This document shows, one piece after another, positions 19,423 through 29,264 of a stretch of DNA of 64,000 bases; positions within the stretch are counted from its first letter, which is position 1; each line of letters begins with the position of its first letter. The translations under genes and the position numbers were made by a program. This DNA comes from Pedobacter mendelii (lineage in GTDB: Bacteria; Bacteroidota; Bacteroidia; Sphingobacteriales; Sphingobacteriaceae). The notes under the pieces are model-generated. The model made no database searches, was not told the origin of the DNA, and worked only from the letters and a program-made list of their open reading frames with translations. The stretch covers positions 124,001-188,000 of the forward strand of contig NZ_BMDJ01000004.1 of the NCBI RefSeq assembly GCF_014635725.1, read 5' to 3'.

Positions 19423-22400
19423 ATGCTCAATAGAATAATAGAATTTTCGATACGCAATAAGCTTATCATCGGGCTTTTTATTTTTGCGCTTATCGGATAT
19501 GGATTTTACGAAATCAAAAAACTGCCCATAGATGCAGTTCCCGACATTACCAATAACCAGGTTCAGGTCATTACCATCGCGCCATCTTTCGGTGCTACTG
19601 ATATAGAGCGGCTGGTTACTTTCCCCATCGAACAAGCCAACAGCAATATTCCAGGAATGCTGGAAATCAGAAGTTTTTCACGGTTTGGTCTTTCTCTTGT
19701 AACGATTGTGTTTAGTGATGATACTGATATTTATTGGGCACGACAACAGGTTGCAGAGCGTTTGCAACAGGTTCAAACACAAATTCCGCAAGGAATTGGT
19801 ACACCAGAACTTGGTCCGGTATCAACAGGGTTAGGAGAAATTTATCAATATGTGGTTCGCCCAATGAAAGGTTTTGAACATCTATATAAAGAAACCGAAC
19901 TCAGAACGATTCAGGATTGGATTGTTAGAAGACAATTGCTGGGGGTTAAAGGCGTAGCTGAGGTAAGTAGTTTTGGTGGTAAGCTTAAACAATACGAAAT
20001 TGCCATAAATCCGAATAAACTCCAGTCGTTCGGTATTACAATAAATGATGTATTTAGTGCTATTGATAGAAACAACCAGAATACAGGGGGTGCTTATATC
20101 GAAAAGGGGCCTTCCGTATTATTTATACGCACAGAAGGCTTAGTTGCAAATGTGGAAGATATCGGTAATATTTCCATCAAAACTCCTCAAAACAGACCGC
20201 TTTTTGTTCGTGATGTTGCTGAAGTTAAAATCGGCTACGCTACAAGATATGGTGCAATGTGCTATAATGACCAGGGTGAGGTTGCCGGCGCAATTGTGAT
20301 GATGCTTAAAGGTGCAAACAGTAGCGAAGTAATTAAAAATGTAAAAGACAGGATTGCTCAAATTCAGAAGACACTGCCCAAGGGTGTTATAATAGAGCCT
20401 TTCTTGGATCGTACCAAAATGGTCAACAATGCTATAGGCACCGTAGAAAAAAATCTATTGGAAGGTGCGCTTATTGTTGTTTTTGTACTTGTTCTATTTC
20501 TTGGCAATTTCAGGGCTGGACTTATTGTAGCTTCTATAATTCCATTAGCTATGCTTTTCGCTATAATTATGATGAACACTTTTGGTGTGAGCGGAAATTT
20601 GATGAGTTTGGGCGCATTGGATTTCGGGCTTATTGTAGATGGTGCGGTTATTATTGTTGAAGCCGTTATGCATCAACTCTCACATCATAAAAAAATCCCT
20701 TCCCTTTCAAAAATAAGTCAGGAGGAAATGGACGGTCAGGTAAAGCATTCTGCCGGAAAAATGATGAACAGTGCAGTATTTGGGCAAATTATTATCCTTA
20801 TTGTTTATCTCCCAATTTTTAGTTTACAGGGTATTGAAGGTAAAATGTTTAAACCCATGGCACAAACAGTTGCCTTTGCTTTGCGCATTTATACTTTCTC
20901 TTACTTATATTCCGATGATGAGTGCACTTTTCTTGAGCAAAAAGATAAAGCAAAAGCCTAATTTTTCTGATAGGATCATGGCCAGATTAGAATTGAGTTA
21001 TCATAAAACACTTTCAAAAGTAATTGGCTTTCCCAAAACAGTGCTCTTAACCGTGCTTTCGCTTTTTATAATATCGATTGTTACCTTAACCTTTCTGGGC
21101 GGAGAATTTATTCCGGCATTGGAAGAAGGCGATTTTGCTGTAGATACTAGAGTGCTTACAGGAAGCAATATTTCTACAACAATAGAAAGTACACAAAAAG
21201 CAGCTCATATTTTGAAAACTCAGTTCCCTGAAGTAGAAAAGGTAGTTACAAAAATTGGAAGCGGTGAGGTACCAACAGATCCAATGCCAATGGAAGCCAG
21301 CGATATGATGGTGATACTTAAGGATAAAAAAGAGTGGACCTCAGCTAAAACATTTAATGAACTATCCGAAAAAATGGGTAAGGCACTGGAAGCTGTGCCT
21401 GGGATAACGGCAGGATTTCAATACCCTGTACAAATGCGTTTTAATGAATTAATGACAGGGGCAAGGCAGGATGTAGTATGTAAGATTTTTGGCGAAAACC
21501 TAGATACACTTGCCATATTTGCAAAAAAAATGGGATCGATTATTAGCAAAGTAGATGGTGCTCAAGATCTTTTTATTGAGCCTGTAACCGGAATGCCGCA
21601 AGTTTTAATTTCTTATAACAGAGCTTTAATCGCACAATATAATCTAGATATTACGGATGTTAACCGGATTGTAAATACAGCGTTTGCCGGACAAAGTGCA
21701 GGCCTTATCTTTGAAGGTGAAAAACGTTTTCAGCTTGTAGTAAGGCTCGATGGGGAGCAACGCAAAAATCTCTTGGATATTCAAAATCTATTAATTCCAA
21801 CGCCTACAGGTGCGCAGATACCTTTATCGCAATTAGCAACTGTCGAAATTAAGAATGGTCCGAACCAAATCCAGCGCGAAGATGCCAAGCGAAGAATGGT
21901 TGTTGGTTTTAATGTTAGGGGTAGGGATGTACAGACAATTGTTGGTGAACTTCAGGAAAAGGTAAATTCCAAAATTAAATTTCCACCGGGTTATTATGTT
22001 ACTTATGGTGGTGCATTTGAAAACCTCAATGCAGCAAAAAAGCGTTTAATGGTTGCTGTGCCGGTTTCGCTGGTGCTTATTTTTATTCTCCTGTTTTTTG
22101 CTTTTGGTTCGGTTAAGCAAGGGCTGCTAATTTATTCTGCAATTCCTTTATCAGCCATAGGCGGAATTTTCTTTCTTGCTCTACGCGGAATGCCTTTTAG
22201 TATTAGTGCAGGTGTAGGTTTTATTGCGCTTTTTGGTGTAGCAGTATTGAATGGAATTGTTTTGATAGCAGAGTTTAACAGGCTTAAAAAAGATGGCATG
22301 GCAGATTTAAAACAAATTGTATTGGAAGGGACAAAACTAAGATTAAGGCCTGTAATGATGACTGCTTTTGTAGCATCACTGGGATTTTTACCTATGGCTT

Positions 22401-23770
22401 TAAGTAACGGAGCCGGAGCAGAAGTGCAACGCCCATTGGCTACAGTGGTTATAGGTGGGCTTATGATTGCAACATTTTTAACCCTTTTTGTGTTGCCTGT
22501 TCTTTATATAATATTTGAAAAAGGAGCAGTATTTTCTTTAGGAAAAAAAGTACCTGTTTTGGTCGGCTTTATTTTAGTACTTTGTGTAGGTAATGCGCAA
22601 GCACAGCAACCTATATCGCTTAGTGCAGCGATAGATACCGCAATGAAAAAAAGTTTGATGGTAAAAAACCAAGCCTTAATGGTTAAATATCAGCAGCAGC
22701 TTATTAAAACCTCTACTATATTACCTTTTACAAACTTTACCGGTGAATTTGGTCAGCTGAATAGTGCTTACAACGATAACCGTTTTGGGTTATCTCAATC
22801 TTTCAGCTTTCCAACAGTTTACCGTAACCAAAAGAACTTGCTCAATTTGGAGGCTGATCAAGCCATAACAAGCGCTGATATTAAAACCTTTGAACTTAGC
22901 AAAACAATAGCAGATGTTTTCGATAATTTTCTATATTTAAGAGAGAAGCAAAAACTGATTTTAAAGAGTGATTCCCTTTACAGTCAATTTCTTGAAAAGG
23001 CAAACATTCGCTTTAAAGTTGGCGAAAGCAATATTATGGAAAAAGCTACAGCAGAAACACAGAAAGCATCCGTAAACTTTCAGCTTAATCAACTACGCCA
23101 GGAAATGGAAACGGTATTACTTCAGTTTCAGGTATTGCTTAATACTGCCATCAAATTCTATCCGGAAGGCAGCATACAAAAAAAACAATTATCAGAAACT
23201 ACTGATAGCGTTGAGGTAAATAAAAATTATAAGCTCCGGTTTTATCAGCAGCAACAATTAATCAGTAAAGCAATAACTAGGGTCGAAAAATCAAAATTAC
23301 TTCCCGAACTAACTGTTGGCTATTTCAATACTTCTATGAAAGGAACGGGAGCAGATGATCGTTATTATGGAAGAGACAAAAGGTTTCAGGCAGCACAATT
23401 GGGAATAGGAGTACCCATTTTTGCAGGTGCTCAAAAAGCTAAGGTATTAGCGGCGAAAGTTAATGAAGAGATTGCCGATTCTAATTTCCAACTGCAAAAA
23501 CAGCAGCTGGAATTACAGATTGAAACGGCAAGGCATCAATACCAATATGGTGTGGAGAATATATATAATTATGAAAAAAGCGTATTAAAAAATGCCGATT
23601 TGATTATCCAAACTGCAAATAAACAATTTATTAACGGCGATATAAATTATCTGGAGTGGGGAATGCTGATTAATCAATCTATTATCATTCGAAGTAATTA
23701 TCTCGATCTTATTAAAACTTTAAATCAAACGGTAATTCAGCTTAACTATTTAACCTCTAAAAAACAATGA
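19423..23770 (+). pseudogene. cusA: CusA-type RND heavy-metal efflux pump fused to TolC-like domain, frameshifted
   Basis: The first frame (19423-20961) encodes CusA residues from IRNKLIIGLFIFALIGYGFY to VAFAL. The reading then continues in the next frame with AFILSLTYIPMMSALFLSKK to 23770. Relatives read AxLGAFILSL at the join near 20886, so a net loss of five (or two) bases is the likely lesion. The site is not a homopolymer. Joined, the protein would be about 1450 residues: an RND pump, then from about 22590 an outer-membrane-factor domain (ISLSAAIDTAMKKSLMVKNQ) in the same chain, a common Bacteroidetes fusion. Cu/Ag or other divalent metals are the family substrates. Confidence 0.85.
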
Positions 23771-23901
23771 AATCATCATGATTTTTCAAAACCACTCAGT
23801 AGAATAAGTAAACCGAGCTGGCGAGTTTTTCAACAAAAAAAAATAAAAAACTACAGAGAAATCATGATCGCTTCATCACAATTAAAACAAAATTTATACC
23901 G

Positions 23902-25032
23902 ATGAAAAATATAATTTCAATTCTAATCATATTTCTTCTATTTGGCTGCAGCCAGGAAAAGGCCGCTCCCGAACAGGTAGAAAATACAACTACCGAATCT
24001 GATGTGGTAGCACTAAATACCGCTCAATTGAAAAATGCGGGTATTGAAACTGGTAAAATGGAAAATCTTAATATCGCTTCCGTAATTAAGGTAAGCGGGA
24101 GTATAGACGTACCGCCACAAAATATGGTATCTGTTAGTATGCCACTTGGCGGATACCTCCGTTCGACAAAGCTTTTACCAGGTATGCATGTAAATAAAGG
24201 AGAAGCGATAGCGGTAATGGAAGATCAACAGTACATACAGATGCAGCAGGATTACCTTACAATAAAAGCTAAGCTTGATTTTGCCCAGCGTGAATATCTG
24301 CGCCAAAAAGAGCTGAATCAAAGCCAGGCAAGTAGTAATAAGGTTTTTCAGCAGGCTGAAGCAGAATACAAAACTTTGCGAATTAGCCTTGGCGCATTTT
24401 CTGAAAAATTGAGCCTGATTAATATTAATGCTGGCAAACTTAGTGAGCGAAACATTTCAAGGCAAATAAATCTATATTCGCCCATAACTGGTTTTGTATC
24501 AAAAGTAAATGTTAACATAGGCAAATACGTAAACCCATCTGATGTGCTTTTTGAGCTGGTTAATCCAACAGATATACACCTTAATTTAAATGTTTTCGAA
24601 AAGGATCTTCCAAAATTAGCCATAGGTCAAAAACTTAAAGCTTACAGCAACAATATGCCTGATAAAAAATATGATTGCGAGATTATTCTTATTAGCAAGG
24701 ATCTTAATACAGATCATGTAGCCGAAGTTCATTGTCATTTTGAAAACTATGATAAGACATTAATTCCAGGTATGTACATGAATGCAGAAATTGAGGTAAA
24801 CAACAATACCTCGGCTACATTGCCAGACGAGGCATTTGTTGATTTTGAGGGAAAACAATATATATTTATTGCCTTATCTTCAAATAAGTTTAGAATGAAT
24901 CCAATAGAAACAGGAATAAGCGAGTCTGGTAGAACGGAAATAAAACATCCCGAATTGGTTAAAGATAAGTTTATTGTAACAAAGGGAGCGTACACACTTT
25001 TGATGAAACTTAAGAATAAGGCTGATGATTAA
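23902..25032 (+). CDS. cusB: CusB-type periplasmic adaptor of RND metal efflux pump
   Basis: This 376-residue lipoprotein (lipobox LLFGC, Cys16) has the membrane-fusion-protein order. There is a beta-barrel/lipoyl segment (VSVSMPLGGYLRSTKLLPGMHVNKGEAIAVMED), a helical hairpin (residues 110-170) and a second lipoyl half (INLYSPITGFVSKVNVNIGKYV). A beta-barrel with IPGMYMNAEIEV ends it. It links the inner-membrane pump to the outer-membrane channel. It lies 131 bases after the fused pump gene. With that pump frameshifted, the adaptor may be without its partner in this strain. Confidence 0.88.
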   Translation: MKNIISILIIFLLFGCSQEKAAPEQVENTTTESDVVALNTAQLKNAGIETGKMENLNIASVIKVSGSIDVPPQNMVSVSMPLGGYLRSTKLLPGMHVNKGEAIAVMEDQQYIQMQQDYLTIKAKLDFAQREYLRQKELNQSQASSNKVFQQAEAEYKTLRISLGAFSEKLSLININAGKLSERNISRQINLYSPITGFVSKVNVNIGKYVNPSDVLFELVNPTDIHLNLNVFEKDLPKLAIGQKLKAYSNNMPDKKYDCEIILISKDLNTDHVAEVHCHFENYDKTLIPGMYMNAEIEVNNNTSATLPDEAFVDFEGKQYIFIALSSNKFRMNPIETGISESGRTEIKHPELVKDKFIVTKGAYTLLMKLKNKADD

Positions 25033-25240
25033 AGTATCTTAAAATACTAGTCATTAATCTCCAATCATAAACATGTTGGTTGGCAGCACAAGGTGCCATT
25101 TGTACTTATCGCAAGTTTGATCGATGTGTTACGTATAAATACTTTTAATAACATTACAAGCTTAAAGCTGACTGGCTTAACCTTTTTTTATTTAGGCTCA
25201 ATAAAATTATCATTAACAAATATTTAACAAATTTTCGCAA

Positions 25241-25280
25241 AAACTACAGAATGTCTCCAGACTTCATCTGTATTTTTGTT
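25241..25280 (+). promoter_or_regulatory. Shared regulator-type promoter upstream of Rieske operon
   Basis: AAACTACAGAATGTCTCCAG (25241-25260), then ten bases, then TATTTTTGTT (25271-25280), which holds a perfect TAnnTTTG. Blocks 1, 2 and 4 match the region before the response regulator at 7/10, 9/10 and 8/10 positions, while the ten-base spacer does not. There is no -33 TTG at the expected distance, consistent with activation by a bound regulator. TACAGA and TCTGTA also form an outer inverted pair. Confidence 0.45.
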
Positions 25281-25390
25281 ACAAATAAACTGTTTTTCAT
25301 TGTATATCATGAAATGAAAAATAGATTGGAATGCATGGGACTCAATTTTTTTTATAGATAGAATTTTTCAGATTTTAAAGTTAGTGCTTA

Positions 25391-25411
25391 TTGATAATTA
25401 ATGATTATCAA
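25391..25411. promoter_or_regulatory. Fur-family-like palindromic operator candidate
   Basis: TTGATAAT (25391-25398) and its exact complement ATTATCAA (25404-25411) flank TAATG. The GATAAT/ATTATC halves resemble Fur-type boxes. It lies 54 bases before the Rieske start codon. In AT-rich DNA such a palindrome could also arise by chance or act as an RNA hairpin. Confidence 0.3.
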
Positions 25412-25464
25412 TTAACACATTGGCTAGATATTTTATTATATTTCTTATTTTAACTATAAAAATT

Positions 25465-25893
25465 ATGGACAGAAAAGATTTCCTTAATAGTATTGGAATG
25501 AGTGCCGCGGCCTTTGCCATATTAAATTGTGTTGGTTGTAAAAAAGATTCAAACAGCAGTAGTTCTGCAGATATGACAGGGCCAACAGGAGTTAATTTTA
25601 CCTTGGATCTTAGCCTTGCAGCTAATGCTGCCTTACTAAGTAATGGTGGATCGTTAATTTCTAACGGTGTAATCGTGGCTAAAACGAAAGGAGGAACATA
25701 CATTGCCGTTCAGCGTTCGTGTACGCACGAAAGCTATACGCTTACCTATCAATCGGCGAATAGCCGCTTTTACTGTCCTAATCATGGCGCAACCTTTTCA
25801 GAATCGGGTACAGTAACAAATGGACCAGCAACACGCTCCTTAACAGTTTATAATACTCAATTAACAGGTAACAGTTTAAAAGTTTATTCTTAA
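25465..25893 (+). CDS. Rieske [2Fe-2S] protein
   Basis: The ATG at 25465 (MDRKDFLNSIGMSAA) is preferred over an upstream TTG at 25420, because it gives a normal export or lipoprotein signal ending AILNCVGC. The cluster-binding motifs are CTH in RSCTHESYTL and CPNH in FYCPNHGATF, with 15 residues between the His and second Cys. About 142 residues form one Rieske domain with no oxygenase part. It would be a periplasmic or membrane-anchored electron carrier. It heads an operon with thioredoxin-like, ApbE, DUF4266 and DUF3570 genes, all spaced by 2-15 bases. Confidence 0.88.
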   Translation: MDRKDFLNSIGMSAAAFAILNCVGCKKDSNSSSSADMTGPTGVNFTLDLSLAANAALLSNGGSLISNGVIVAKTKGGTYIAVQRSCTHESYTLTYQSANSRFYCPNHGATFSESGTVTNGPATRSLTVYNTQLTGNSLKVYS

Positions 25894-25896
25894 AAT

Positions 25897-26331
25897 ATGA
25901 AATTACTTTTTGTAATCATCTTCTGGCTTTATGCTATTCCTGCGATATGGATGGGGGATTTTTCAGAAGCAAAGAAGCAGGCTAAAGATACGCATAAACA
26001 GATTTTGATTAATTTTTCAGGTTCTGACTGGTGTGGTCCGTGCATCCGGCTGCGTAAGGAAATTCTAGAATCAGAAAGCTTTGAAAAATATGCTGATGCA
26101 AATCTTTTATTGGTGCGGGCTGATTTTCCCAGACAGAAAAAAAATCAGCTTCCAAAAGAGCAGATTAAGCTAAACGAATCGCTAGCAGAATTATATAATA
26201 AGGATGGTAAGTTTCCATATACGGTTTTAGTTGATGAAAATGGTAAAGTACTTAAAAGCTGGGATGGTTTTCCTGATGAAACACCAGAAGCATTTATAAA
26301 AGAGATTGAAATCCTAAAAGCTAGTAAATAA
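25897..26331 (+). CDS. Thioredoxin-family protein, exported
   Basis: This 144-residue protein has an N-terminal hydrophobic export signal (LLFVIIFWLYAIPAIW) and a thioredoxin-like fold. The active site is in SGSDWCGPCIRL and the TVLVDENGKVL strand follows. Length and order match small periplasmic DUF255/thioredoxin_7-type proteins. Three bases separate it from the Rieske gene. It probably reduces or repairs disulfides in a periplasmic redox partner coded in the same operon. The DUF4266 tail beside it has a CGC motif and is one possible target (inference). Confidence 0.85.
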   Translation: MKLLFVIIFWLYAIPAIWMGDFSEAKKQAKDTHKQILINFSGSDWCGPCIRLRKEILESESFEKYADANLLLVRADFPRQKKNQLPKEQIKLNESLAELYNKDGKFPYTVLVDENGKVLKSWDGFPDETPEAFIKEIEILKASK

Positions 26332-26333
26332 AG

Positions 26334-27266
26334 ATGGTAAAACCTGTTTCTGTATACCAGATAATGAAACTCATGGGAAATCGATTTGAGTTTACCGTAA
26401 TCGCTGAAACAGAACAATTGGGTAAGCTAGCAATAGATGCAGCAATAGAAGAGGTTATGCGTGTTGAATCCCTGCTCACAACATTTAGCGATTTTAGTCA
26501 AACCAACTGTATAAACGAAAATGCAGGAATTAAGCCAATAAAAGTTGAAATAGAAGTACTCAACCTTATCGAGCGTTCTATCAGAATATCAGAAATTACA
26601 GATGGTGCTTTTGATATTACTTATGGCTCTATAGATAAACGCCTTTGGAACTTCGATTCAAAGATGACCAGTTTGCCCGACCCACAGACTGCATTAGCTT
26701 CGGTTGGACTTATAGATTACCGGAATGTTATTCTTGACAAAAGAAAATCAACTGTTTTTTTAAAAAACAAGGGCATGCGTATTGGTTTTGGTGGTATTGG
26801 TAAAGGATATGCAGCAGACAAGGCAAAAGTGATTCTTCAGCAGATGGGTATAGAAAGTGGTATTGTAAATGCTGCTGGCGATCTGGTTACCTGGGGTACT
26901 CAAATTGGAGGTCATCCCTGGACGGTAGGTATAGCTGATCCTGGGCAAACAGATAGACCGTTTTCTGCATTAAAGATAAGCGATATGGCCATAGCAACTT
27001 CAGGTAGTTACGAAAAATTTGTAACTATTGATGGAAAGCGCTATTCGCACACAATAGATCCGAAAACCGGATTACCTGTGAGTGGCGTGAAGAGTGTGAG
27101 TATAATTTGTCCGAGTGCAGAGCTTGCTGATGCGCTTGCAACTCCGGTAATTGTAATGGGTGTTAAAATAGGTCTGGAACTTATTAACCAAATTAAACAA
27201 GTAGCCTGTATCGTTATTGATGATAATGATAAGGTTTTTACCTCAAACAATATTAATGTGATATAA
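26334..27266 (+). CDS. apbE: FAD:protein FMN transferase (ApbE)
   Basis: This 310-residue ApbE-family enzyme attaches FMN from FAD to Thr or Ser of exported redox proteins and needs Mg2+. Visible signature parts are GNRFEFTVIAE at the start, FDITYGSID, GFGGIGKGYAADKAK, NAAGDLVTWG and YSHTIDPKTGLPV. It lacks a clear signal peptide or lipobox, unlike many ApbE proteins, so location is uncertain. The gene begins two bases after the thioredoxin stop. A flavin-accepting partner is expected nearby. None with a classical motif is seen in the window. Confidence 0.9.
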   Translation: MVKPVSVYQIMKLMGNRFEFTVIAETEQLGKLAIDAAIEEVMRVESLLTTFSDFSQTNCINENAGIKPIKVEIEVLNLIERSIRISEITDGAFDITYGSIDKRLWNFDSKMTSLPDPQTALASVGLIDYRNVILDKRKSTVFLKNKGMRIGFGGIGKGYAADKAKVILQQMGIESGIVNAAGDLVTWGTQIGGHPWTVGIADPGQTDRPFSALKISDMAIATSGSYEKFVTIDGKRYSHTIDPKTGLPVSGVKSVSIICPSAELADALATPVIVMGVKIGLELINQIKQVACIVIDDNDKVFTSNNINVI

Positions 27267-27268
27267 AT

Positions 27269-27499
27269 ATGAAACTTTCCAAAACATTTTTTCTTTCATT
27301 GATTACCGGGTTTTCCATTATCGGCTTGCTAAGTGCTTGCAGTAGTGTGAAACCTTATCAGAAAAGTAAGTTGAATGATGCAGATATGATTCTTTCAGCC
27401 CGAAAGGCACAAAAATTTGAGCAAAGTTTTCAGCTTTACCGCGAGGGAGCCTCTGGTGCTAACGGTGGTAAAAGCGGTGGGGGTTGCGGCTGTAACTAA
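27269..27499 (+). CDS. DUF4266 small lipoprotein
   Basis: This 76-residue lipoprotein has the lipobox LLSAC (Cys24). A conserved middle (KSKLNDADMILSARKAQKFEQSFQLY) leads to the tail REGASGANGGKSGGGCGCN. The Gly-rich CGC ending is typical of DUF4266. The EGASGAN stretch resembles the ApbE acceptor pattern (DgxtsAT) but lacks its final Thr. It lies between apbE and the DUF3570 gene, the standard neighbourhood of this family. Its function is unknown. It may be a periplasmic redox or flavin-bearing peptide. Confidence 0.85.
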   Translation: MKLSKTFFLSLITGFSIIGLLSACSSVKPYQKSKLNDADMILSARKAQKFEQSFQLYREGASGANGGKSGGGCGCN

Positions 27500-27514
27500 T
27501 ATAAGAAAAAGAAA

Positions 27515-28726
27515 ATGAGAAAAATTTATCTCCATGTGCTTTTTATGTACTTCGGTATACTAAGTACCTACGCTCAAACCAGACCTGAACCTGCAAAAAT
27601 AGATAGCAGCAAATACCAATCTCGTAAACTAAAAATTGATGAGATTAATCTAGTTTCTGCTTATTATCACCAGGATGGCAATAATTCTGCAGTAACAGGT
27701 GGGATTGGAACTGAAAAACTTAGCGATTTTGCAAACACCATCGATCTTCAGCTATCTAAGTTTAATAAAAATGGTAAAAAGAACACGTTTGTTTTCGAGT
27801 TAGGCGTTGATCATTACACATCAGCTTCTTCTGATAAAATTGATCCAAATACAATTTCATCTGCTTCTGCAGCAGATACACGTATTTATCCGTCATTAAA
27901 TTGGACTCGCTCTAATGAAGATACTGGCAATTCCTTTGGTTTTACAGGTTCTTACTCAACCGAGTTTGATTATCAGTCGATGGGTGCGGGATTTAACTTA
28001 ACCCGGTTATCAAAAGATAAAAATACTCAGTTTGATTTTAAACTTCAGGCATTTTTAGATCAATGGACGGTAATATTGCCGATAGAGCTTAGAACCGGAA
28101 ATGCCGGAAGAAATGGGGAGCAATATGATACTGCTCCAAGAAATTCTTTCAGCACATCTTTCTCACTCTCTCAAGTAATTAATCAGAAGTTTCAGGCAGC
28201 TTTAATATTGGAGCCTTCTTACCAAAAAGGCTTGCTGGCAACAAAATATCAGCGGGATTATTTTACAGATGGTTCATTGCGTTCAGAAACTTTACCAGAT
28301 AAACGCTATAAACTTCCTATTGGATTGAGGATGAATTACTTTTTAAATGATCGTTTCGTAATTCGGACTTTTTACAGATATTATATGGATAATTGGGGGA
28401 TAAGAGCTCATACTGCAGAACTTGAGATTCCTGTTAAAATCAATTCCTTCTTTTCTATAAGTCCTTTTTATCGTTATAATAATCAGGTAGGAACTAAATA
28501 TTTCCAACCTTACGGACAACATTCACCATCCGAACAATATTTTACAAGTGATTATGACTTATCTACTCTAACCAGCGATTTTTATGGCGCAGGAATTAGA
28601 TTTGCGCCGCCAAAAGGTGTTTTCGGTTGGCAAAGATTGAACATGCTTGAACTAAGGTATGGCCACTATTCACGCTCAACAAGTCTGGTTTCCAATATCG
28701 TTTCATTAAATCTAAAGTTTAAATAA
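27515..28726 (+). CDS. DUF3570 outer-membrane beta-barrel-like protein
   Basis: This 403-residue protein has a signal peptide (ending STYAQ). The body has alternating aromatic and polar strands, such as NFAWTRS-like and FGFTGSYSTEFDY segments, and the last strand is VSNIVSLNLKFK. That pattern indicates an outer-membrane barrel, as assigned to DUF3570. It ends the Rieske/ApbE operon. The family regularly occurs with DUF4266 and ApbE. It may anchor or export the small lipoprotein, but the role is not established. Confidence 0.85.
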   Translation: MRKIYLHVLFMYFGILSTYAQTRPEPAKIDSSKYQSRKLKIDEINLVSAYYHQDGNNSAVTGGIGTEKLSDFANTIDLQLSKFNKNGKKNTFVFELGVDHYTSASSDKIDPNTISSASAADTRIYPSLNWTRSNEDTGNSFGFTGSYSTEFDYQSMGAGFNLTRLSKDKNTQFDFKLQAFLDQWTVILPIELRTGNAGRNGEQYDTAPRNSFSTSFSLSQVINQKFQAALILEPSYQKGLLATKYQRDYFTDGSLRSETLPDKRYKLPIGLRMNYFLNDRFVIRTFYRYYMDNWGIRAHTAELEIPVKINSFFSISPFYRYNNQVGTKYFQPYGQHSPSEQYFTSDYDLSTLTSDFYGAGIRFAPPKGVFGWQRLNMLELRYGHYSRSTSLVSNIVSLNLKFK

Positions 28727-29264
28727 AATAACTTTAAAAAAGATAGCATTTAATGAACTGTTTAAAATAGTTTACTGATTTTTAAATCAATATTAGGGCA
28801 GGTATTTACTAAGGTTATGCGGCTGGGTAAGTATCTGGTGAATCTAATAACCTGAGAGTTAGATTAATATTTCTTGAAAACAGGGTTCCAAGCATTGTTT
28901 ACGTCATTTGGAGGCAAGAAGCAATTTATTTAGGTAGGAACTATTTTTCAGCTCGCACAAGTCCAGCTTCGCAAATGACGGCCGCTTTTATAAAACAATC
29001 TACTATATTCTAAAAGGCATTTTATTAACCGAACTCAAGTTAATAGATTAATCTTAGAAAATTTAAATGGTTTATAAATATGCTTTAATAATTTAGAATT
29101 TGGTGATTAACACTCAGGAAGATAATGCATTATAAATCAATTTATATTTAAAGCTTTTCAAATTAAAGCTTCTATAAACAAAAATATTTATTGATTAATT
29201 TTTCGAATCTTTTTAGAACTCTACTGTGTACAGATTTTATAATTAGAGATAAATATTTATTTCT
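28727..29264. other. Intergenic region between convergent genes with one dispersed repeat
   Basis: About 540 bases lie between the 3' ends of the DUF3570 gene and the hybrid kinase gene. Apart from the repeat at 28902-28980, no gene, RNA or terminator hairpin with a T-run could be supported. Confidence 0.4.
28902..28980. repeat. Dispersed intergenic repeat unit
   Basis: A 79-base unit is bounded by CGTCATTTG (28902-28910) and its exact complement CAAATGACG (28972-28980), with inner AGAAGCAATTT and AGCTTCG words. It belongs to the same general CGTCATT...GCAATCT type as the cluster after the GH27 gene. Confidence 0.5.

Larger units (their letters stand above)
25033..25464. other. Intergenic control region of the Rieske operon
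   Basis: This stretch of about 430 AT-rich bases has no gene. It contains the shared promoter block (25241-25280) and a perfect palindrome (25391-25411), described separately. If transcription starts near 25285, a leader of about 180 bases precedes the Rieske gene. No riboswitch-like fold was recognised. Confidence 0.4.

Noticed and set aside
20771-20881. Independent start for the second half of the pump gene
   Set aside because: Those first codons are out-of-frame reading of the upstream CusA part. Homology begins only at AFILSL.
23771-23901. Separate gene between the fused pump and the adaptor
   Set aside because: No frame of useful length exists. The short AATCAT inverted pair is not enough for a site.
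25033-25060. Weak hairpin AGTAT...ATACT after cusB
   Set aside because: A 5-bp stem with no T-run is too weak to call a terminator.
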